From an uncultured Janibacter sp. (GTDB lineage Bacteria > Actinomycetota > Actinomycetes > Actinomycetales > Dermatophilaceae), in the NCBI GenBank assembly GCA_946222495.1, contig CAMICF010000126.1, positions 1-8,477 of the forward strand: DNA of 8,477 nt, given 5' to 3'. Below are positions 5,245-8,477 of the stretch, piece after piece. Numbering within the stretch: position 1 is the first letter of the stretch; the number at the start of each line of letters is the position of its first letter. A program made the translations under genes and the position numbers. The notes under the pieces are model-generated. The model did no database searches. It was not told the DNA's origin and was given only the letters and a program-made list of their open reading frames with translations.

Positions 5245-6486
5245 GTGACCGACGCCCACGAGGCCGGTGCACCCCAGCGGGGCACCGGCCTCGGCCGCAT
5301 CCTGGACCTCGACACGGCCGGTCTGGCCAAGATCTGGGGCCGGACGCCCCGGTACGTCCCCGCGAGTGCGCTCGGCGCCCGGGACGGCGGCTTCGCCGAC
5401 CTGCTGAGCACCGCCGACGTCGACGACCTCCTCTCCCGACGGGGGCTGCGTGCCCCCTTCCTCCGGGTGGCGAAGGAGGGGCGCACCCTGCCCGACGGCG
5501 ACTTCACCCGCGGCGGCGGCGTCGGCGCCGCGATCTCCGACCAGCTCGACGACACGGCCCTGCTCCATCTCTTCGCGAGCGGCCACACCCTCGTCCTCCA
5601 GGGGCTGCACCGCACGCACCCTCCGGTCCTGGAGCTCTCCCAGCAGCTCGCGGCCGACCTCGGCCACCCCGTCCAGGTCAACGCCTATGTCACCCCGGCC
5701 CAGAGCACCGGGTTCTCCGCGCACTACGACGTCCACGACGTCTTCGTCCTGCAGACCTCGGGGGAGAAGCGGTGGCGCCTCCATCCGCCGGTCCACCCCC
5801 ACCCCCTGCGCGACCAGCCCTGGCAGCAGCGCCGCGAGGCCGTGGCCCGGGCCGCCGAGGAGGACCCCTTCCTCGAGGTCACGATGCGGCCGGGCGACGT
5901 GCTGTACGTCCCCCGAGGATGGCTGCACGCGGCCACCGCGCTCGGCGGCGTGAGCACCCACCTGACCATCGGCGTGCACGTCTGGCACCGCGGCCACCTC
6001 GCCGAGTCCCTCCTCGACGAGGCGCGAAGGGCGTTGTCCGCCAACGCTGCCCAGCGGGCCTCCCTTCGCCCCGGGGTGGAAGTGGGTGACCCCGTGGACA
6101 TCGGCGACGACCTCGAGGAGGTGCGGACCGCACTCCTCGACGCGCTCGCTGCCGTCGACGGTGCCCGCGTGGCCGAGTCGCTCGAGGCGCGGCACCGGGC
6201 CGGTCAGCGGCCGGAGCCGGTCTCGCCGGTCGCCACGGTGGCGGCAGCGGACTCCACGACCGAGCGGGACCTGCGGCCACGTGCGCACCTGCGGGGCACG
6301 ATCACCCGGGTCGGCTCGACCCCGGTGCTCGTCTCGCGCGCCGGCCGCCTCTCCCTCGACGAGGCGGAGGCCGATGTCGTGCAGCGGTGGCTCGACGGGG
6401 AGGGCGCCGTGCTCGGCCCCGAGCTGTCCCGACGCCTGCTCCTGGCCGGGGTGGGGACCCTCTCCGGCCACGGCCCTGACGCGTAG
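5245..6486 (+). CDS. JmjC/cupin-4 (RoxA/YcfD-like) Fe(II)/2-oxoglutarate-type oxygenase
   Basis: The 413-residue protein carries the JmjC-like cupin core. HTLVLQGLHRTHPPVLELSQ (114-133) precedes VNAYVTPAQSTGFSAHYDVHDVFVLQ (145-170), which contains the H-x-D iron motif at His160 and Asp162. The sheet TSGEKRWRLHPP follows, then MRPGDVLYVPRGWLHAA (214-230) with the third ligand His228, and STHLTIGVHVW. All three metal ligands are present. The C-terminal part (about 340-413) resembles the winged-helix domain of bacterial ribosomal oxygenases. Known relatives hydroxylate protein side chains: E. coli YcfD hydroxylates an arginine of ribosomal protein L16. The target here could be a ribosomal protein or the Asp-rich peptide encoded immediately upstream. 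The GTG start follows the peptide stop with no gap and has no ribosome binding site of its own, so translation should depend on ribosomes finishing the peptide. Confidence 0.88.
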   Translation: MTDAHEAGAPQRGTGLGRILDLDTAGLAKIWGRTPRYVPASALGARDGGFADLLSTADVDDLLSRRGLRAPFLRVAKEGRTLPDGDFTRGGGVGAAISDQLDDTALLHLFASGHTLVLQGLHRTHPPVLELSQQLAADLGHPVQVNAYVTPAQSTGFSAHYDVHDVFVLQTSGEKRWRLHPPVHPHPLRDQPWQQRREAVARAAEEDPFLEVTMRPGDVLYVPRGWLHAATALGGVSTHLTIGVHVWHRGHLAESLLDEARRALSANAAQRASLRPGVEVGDPVDIGDDLEEVRTALLDALAAVDGARVAESLEARHRAGQRPEPVSPVATVAAADSTTERDLRPRAHLRGTITRVGSTPVLVSRAGRLSLDEAEADVVQRWLDGEGAVLGPELSRRLLLAGVGTLSGHGPDA

Positions 6487-6489
6487 GGT
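6484..6489 (+). promoter_or_regulatory. Candidate -10 element (TAGGGT) overlapping the oxygenase stop codon
   Basis: TAGGGT begins at the TAG stop codon of the oxygenase gene and ends seven bases before the GTG at 6497, so a leaderless transcript would start at that codon. It is identical to the hexamer at 254-259, with the same spacing. No ribosome binding site is present. Confidence 0.5.
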
Positions 6490-6496
6490 CGAACGC

Positions 6497-7414
6497 GTGA
6501 CCACGCCCGCCCCGATGCGCCGCCCCCGGTGCTCGATCGCCGCCCGGGAGCGCGGCGACCTGCCCATCGGCACGGCGGTGCCCGCGCGCTTCTGGATGCT
6601 CGTCGGGCACCCCGGGCCGTGGCCGGAGAAGCCCATCGCCGCCGAGCCGATCGTCGACGTCGCCCAGGAGCTGTCCGGCCAGCTCAACCGTGTCGGCGCC
6701 CGGCTGCAGCTCATCCGCCGGCACGGCCGGCGGGACGACCCGTCCGAGCCGAGCGCCGGTGAGTCGGGGCAGCTCGGGGAGGTGGACCAGCCGGTCTTCC
6801 TCGTCGACATCCGCCGCGGTCTCGTCGGCCGCGGGACGTGGCGGACGCCGCAGGACCTCGTCGCCCTCGCGGGGCGCCTCGACGACCTGCCCGACCCGAC
6901 GACCGAGCCGCTCTTCCTCGTCTGCACGCACGGGCGCAAGGATGTCTGCTGCGCGATCGACGGCCGGGTCGTCACCGCGGTCCTCGACGACGTCCTGCCC
7001 GGTGCCGTGTGGGAGACGACGCACCTCGGGGGCGACCGCTTCGCGGGCAACGCCGTGATCCTGCCGGAGGGCTCGATGTACGGCCGTCTCGACGGTGACA
7101 GCGCCCCGCAGGTCGTCCTCGACCACCTCGACGGCCGGGTCGACCTCGACCGCTGGCGCGGCCGGGCCTCCTGGCCGTCGGCCGCTCAGGCGGCGGTGCA
7201 CGACGTGCTCGGCAGCGTGACCGACGCCCGCCTGCCCGACCTGCCCGAGCCCGTCGTCACGGCGCTCGACGCCGATCGGTGGGAGGTGGCCATCTCCGTC
7301 GCCGGGGTGGTTCACCGGCGGACCGTGACCCGCTCGATGAGCGAGGCGCACCAGCTGACGTGCGGCGGCGCCGACAAGGTGCAGGCGCTCTGGAGCGTCG
7401 CTCCCGCCGACTGA
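6497..7414 (+). CDS. Sucrase/ferredoxin-like family protein (thioredoxin-fold [2Fe-2S] type)
   Basis: The 305-residue product matches the Suc_Fer-like family in order: RCSIAARERGDLPIGTA near the N-terminus (11-27), FLVDIRRGLV (101-110), FLVCTHGRKDVCCAIDGRV (140-158), VWETTHLGGDRFAGNAVILP (171-190) and SMYGRL (193-198). In the yeast relatives Apd1 and Aim32 two cysteines nine residues apart and two histidines in an H-x-G-G-H motif bind a [2Fe-2S] cluster. Here Cys143 and Cys152 have that spacing and His176 is present, but the second histidine is Asp180. The last ~50 residues form a separate small domain with Cys289. The reaction is not established, and an electron-transfer role is inferred from the family. 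It begins ten bases after the oxygenase stop and seems to have its own leaderless promoter. GTG 6497 is the start that fits the family N-terminus. Confidence 0.85.
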   Translation: MTTPAPMRRPRCSIAARERGDLPIGTAVPARFWMLVGHPGPWPEKPIAAEPIVDVAQELSGQLNRVGARLQLIRRHGRRDDPSEPSAGESGQLGEVDQPVFLVDIRRGLVGRGTWRTPQDLVALAGRLDDLPDPTTEPLFLVCTHGRKDVCCAIDGRVVTAVLDDVLPGAVWETTHLGGDRFAGNAVILPEGSMYGRLDGDSAPQVVLDHLDGRVDLDRWRGRASWPSAAQAAVHDVLGSVTDARLPDLPEPVVTALDADRWEVAISVAGVVHRRTVTRSMSEAHQLTCGGADKVQALWSVAPAD

Positions 7415-7451
7415 CGAGCGGGGTGTGTTCGGGCGGGGCGACTCGTCCGAC

Positions 7452-7457
7452 TAATCT
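7452..7457 (+). promoter_or_regulatory. Candidate -10 element (TAATCT) for leaderless transcription of the GAPDH gene
   Basis: TAATCT fits TANNNT and lies eight bases before the ATG at 7466. The 51-base gap after the preceding stop has no Shine-Dalgarno near the start. The best -35-like string, TTCGGG at 7428-7433 with 18 bases spacing, is poor. Confidence 0.5.
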
Positions 7458-7465
7458 GGGCGACC

Positions 7466-8477
7466 ATGACGACGCCCCAGAACACCGCAGCAGATGGTCA
7501 CCTGGCCGAATGGGCCGGCCGGCAGGCCAAGGCCGAGGCCATGATCCCCCTCGTGGGCCGCCTCTACCGTGATTTCGGGGTGGTCACCTCGATCCACGGT
7601 CGCCCGCTCCTCGGCCAGTCCACGACCGACATCCTCAAGGCGCACCGCTTCGCCCGCCGGGTCGACGTCGAGCTCACCCTCGACGACACGCTGCCGATGC
7701 TCGAGGCGCTCGCGACGCTCGACCTCGGCCCCGCCTCGATCGACATCGCCCGGCTCCACCGCCGCCGCCTCGAGGCCGGCGAGGGCGTCGACCTCGAGGA
7801 CTTCCTCCGCGGCGAGCTCAGCGACGTCGTCGGCCACGCCAGCGACGCGGCGCAGACGGCCACGGACGTCGTCCTCTACGGCTTCGGCCGGATCGGCCGG
7901 CTCCTGGCCCGGCTGCTCGTCGAGCGCGCCGGTGGCGGCCACGGCCTCCGCCTGCGGGCCATCGTCGTCCGCAAGGGCTCCGAGAACGACCTCATCAAGC
8001 GCGCGAGCCTCCTGCGCCGCGACTCGGTCCACGGCTCCTTCGCCGGCACGATCACCGTCGACGAGGAGGCCAACACCATCCTCGCCAACGGCACCCTGAT
8101 CCAGGTCATCTACTCGGACAGCCCGTCGAGCGTCGACTACACGCAGTACGGCATCTCCGACGCGATCGTCGTCGACAACACCGGTCGCTGGCGCGACGAG
8201 GCCGGCCTCTCCCAGCACCTCGAGTGCCCCGGCGTCGCCCGCGTGCTCCTCACGGCCCCCGGCAAGGGCGGCCTGCCCAACATCGTCAGCGGCATCAACG
8301 ACGCCATGATCGGCGACGACAACCGGATCGTCAGCGCGGCCTCGTGCACGACGAATGCCATCGTCCCGACGCTCAAGGCCGTCAACGACGAGTACGGCGT
8401 CATCGGTGGGCACATCGAGACGGTCCACTCCTTCACCAACGACCAGAACCTCATCGACAACTTCCACAAGGGCGAGC
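7466..8477 (+). CDS. gap: Long-form glyceraldehyde-3-phosphate dehydrogenase, 3' end beyond the window
   Basis: The frame is open to the window end, giving 337 residues of a protein expected to be about 480. Residues 1-132 are a mostly helical, charged extension absent from standard GAPDH. The Rossmann motif is DVVLYGFGRIGRLLARLL (134-151), with Tyr138 where the usual NGFGRIGR has Asn. RDSVHGSF (185-192), VVDNTG (235-240), LLTAPGKG (261-268) and SAASCTTNAIVPTLK (290-304) follow, with catalytic Cys294. His321 in TVHSFTNDQ is 27 residues later, the same spacing as Cys149/His176 in standard enzymes. The enzyme should interconvert glyceraldehyde 3-phosphate and 1,3-bisphosphoglycerate. After the second strand (AIVVRKGSEND) the acidic residue that normally selects NAD is replaced by Arg-Lys, which may favour NADP. 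The long form (~480 residues) is known in actinobacteria and some other bacteria beside the classical gap. Confidence 0.93.
   Translation, partial: MTTPQNTAADGHLAEWAGRQAKAEAMIPLVGRLYRDFGVVTSIHGRPLLGQSTTDILKAHRFARRVDVELTLDDTLPMLEALATLDLGPASIDIARLHRRRLEAGEGVDLEDFLRGELSDVVGHASDAAQTATDVVLYGFGRIGRLLARLLVERAGGGHGLRLRAIVVRKGSENDLIKRASLLRRDSVHGSFAGTITVDEEANTILANGTLIQVIYSDSPSSVDYTQYGISDAIVVDNTGRWRDEAGLSQHLECPGVARVLLTAPGKGGLPNIVSGINDAMIGDDNRIVSAASCTTNAIVPTLKAVNDEYGVIGGHIETVHSFTNDQNLIDNFHKGE

Noticed and set aside
1239..6266. Identical ~18-base string (GGACTCCACGACCGAG) at about 1240 and 6249
   Set aside because: Both copies lie in coding sequence for Asp-Ser-Thr-Thr-Glu in frame, and biased codon choice explains the match.
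4900..7050. Long minus-strand open frames opposite the cupin, sucrase/ferredoxin-like and repeat-peptide genes
   Set aside because: No family resemblance and no credible start signal. The plus-strand frames have full motifs, start signals and tight junctions.
5245..7414. The sucrase/ferredoxin-like protein as electron partner of the cupin oxygenase
   Set aside because: Fe(II)/2-oxoglutarate oxygenases do not need an external reductase, and the downstream gene seems to have its own promoter. Proximity alone is too little.
7413..7447. GACGAG/CTCGTC inverted repeat before the GAPDH gene as a terminator
   Set aside because: A six-base stem with a 23-base loop is too weak to support a terminator call.
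7451..8467. Minus-strand open frame opposite the GAPDH gene
   Set aside because: The plus strand encodes unmistakable GAPDH motifs (GFGRIGR, SCTTN). The minus frame is the complementary shadow.

Overview
The window is very GC-rich, with dense codon-biased genes, GTG starts, -10-like TANNNT hexamers directly in front of start codons and GC hairpins without U-tracts. This points to a high-GC actinobacterium. The MMPL tail, sucrase/ferredoxin-like protein and long-form GAPDH resemble those of Micrococcales (Intrasporangiaceae such as Janibacter or Knoellia), but that placement is from memory of family sequences and was not tested. No tRNA, rRNA, CRISPR array, insertion sequence or phage gene is visible.

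Layout. 1-270: C-terminal tail of an MMPL/RND-type membrane transporter, overlapping by ATGA an SRPBCC-fold protein (267-746) that ends at a 17-bp perfect hairpin. 747-1023: a 277-base gap with two strong hairpins and a promoter-like sequence, which could hold a small RNA or a structured leader. 1024-1623: a small membrane-anchored protein with a Thr/Ser/Glu/Pro linker. 1675-3572: a crotonase-family gene overlapping a two-domain GNAT acetyltransferase by ATGA. 3575-4864 (minus): a saccharopine-dehydrogenase-like oxidoreductase converging on the GNAT gene. The two stop codons lie inside one 26-bp perfect palindrome. 4865-5016: divergent intergenic region. 5017-6486: a 75-residue Gly/Ala/Asp repeat peptide whose stop codon directly abuts the GTG start of a JmjC/cupin-4 Fe(II)/2-oxoglutarate-type oxygenase. 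6497-7414: a sucrase/ferredoxin-like thioredoxin-fold protein. 7466-end: a long-form glyceraldehyde-3-phosphate dehydrogenase with a ~130-residue N-terminal extension, cut by the window end.

How the genes fit together. Most are ordinary accessory-metabolism genes in short units, several apparently transcribed as leaderless mRNAs. The best candidate for something undescribed is the repeat peptide plus cupin oxygenase pair. The peptide has 47 consecutive residues made only of Gly, Ala and Asp in a 9-residue period, no basic residue, cysteine or aromatic anywhere, the only strong Shine-Dalgarno sequence seen at a start in the window, and apparent translational coupling to a hydroxylase-type enzyme. 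It could be a multi-core substrate of that enzyme (a RiPP-like system). This is an inference from gene arrangement and composition, not a recognised family.
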